23,734 bases of DNA from JBLHHI01 sp047614125. Lineage in GTDB: Bacteria > Bacteroidota > Bacteroidia > NS11-12g > UBA9320. A program made the translations under genes and the position numbers. Positions 23,623 to 23,734 of the stretch are shown one piece after another; position 1 is the first letter of the stretch; each line of letters begins with the position of its first letter. The notes beneath the pieces were generated by a model, which was not told the DNA's origin, did not search any database, and saw only the letters and a program-made list of their open reading frames with translations. The stretch lies in the NCBI GenBank assembly GCA_047614125.1, contig JBLHHI010000051.1, positions 1 to 23,734 of the forward strand, given 5' to 3'.

Positions 23623-23734
23623 TTGATTGCACCAAAACGCCACGTACGAGAAAAGGAGCGTGTTTCTGATTTGAAATCGTATTCAATTCTCGATACTTTA
23701 CCCGAGGATGATTACGATAATATTACTGCCATCG
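23623..23734 (+). CDS. Start of a GAF-domain sensor protein (runs off the window)
   Basis: The first 37 codons are present. From TTG 23623 the frame reads MIAPKRHVREKERVSDL and then SYSILDTLPEDDYDNITAI. This is the typical N-terminus of GAF-domain proteins such as sensor histidine kinases or cyclic-dinucleotide enzymes (ILDTxPExxYDxIT pattern). Output domain and full length cannot be seen. The frame is open upstream to ATG 23545, but that extension (MFTIIFGAVYFFECWVV) is not typical, so I prefer the TTG start. A -7-like TATCTTCA at 23594-23601 deviates at two positions. Confidence 0.75.
   Translation, partial: MIAPKRHVREKERVSDLKSYSILDTLPEDDYDNITAI

Noticed and set aside
1..23734. CRISPR arrays, tRNA genes, integrases, transposases, toxin-antitoxin pairs or phage-defence genes.
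   Set aside because: None was seen on reading both strands; the direct repeats present are too short and too few for an array.

Overview
The window looks like chromosomal DNA of a member of the Bacteroidota, probably Flavobacteriales-like; the rank below phylum is a guess. Three things support this. There is a type IX secretion (T9SS) C-terminal sorting domain. Several families are typical of the phylum: DUF4837 lipoprotein, DUF1573 lipoprotein, a long (313-residue) NusB, and the 405-residue alanine dehydrogenase type. Several gene starts also carry the phylum's -7 promoter box TAnnTTTG. No rRNA, tRNA, CRISPR array, integrase, transposase or prophage gene was seen.

Layout. 1-323: no gene; a foldable stretch ending in an intrinsic terminator. 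324-4718: a B12-binding radical SAM protein (minus) divergent from, and overlapping the start of, a secreted Asp-box beta-propeller protein (plus). 4719-4861: a cluster of hairpins between convergent genes. 4862-7925 (minus): purN with an abutting DUF4837 lipoprotein, and an MltD-like lytic transglycosylase. 8180-9397: alanine dehydrogenase with a good promoter. 9522-11644 (minus): three tandem secreted-protein genes, of which only the last (9522-10244) is intact. 12203-15295: a housekeeping run of nusB, DUF1573 lipoprotein, yajC, coaE and a PyrR-like phosphoribosyltransferase. 15301-15383: GC-rich palindromes. 15464-19118: an overlapping DUF2339/DUF3999-like envelope pair. 19219-23334: small accessory genes (TfoX N-domain, RibD/DHFR-like, GNAT, NimA-like flavoprotein, small membrane proteins, SRPBCC, DUF2834). 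The window ends inside a gene opening with a GAF-type sensor N-terminus.

The most notable theme is broken reading frames at short simple repeats. In the secreted-protein cluster, one gene has an in-frame TAA and an apparent 2-base loss in a GT run, and its neighbour has an apparent 2-base loss in an AT run. Adding back one dinucleotide unit gives an ungapped, equal-length match to the intact paralogue. Separately, the NimA-like flavoprotein gene changes frame exactly at a run of six G. These are either real decay or phase variation, or assembly errors; raw reads would decide. I found no convincing new multi-gene system. The best candidates for new biology are the radical SAM/propeller divergent pair, the secreted-protein cluster and the DUF2339/DUF3999 pair.
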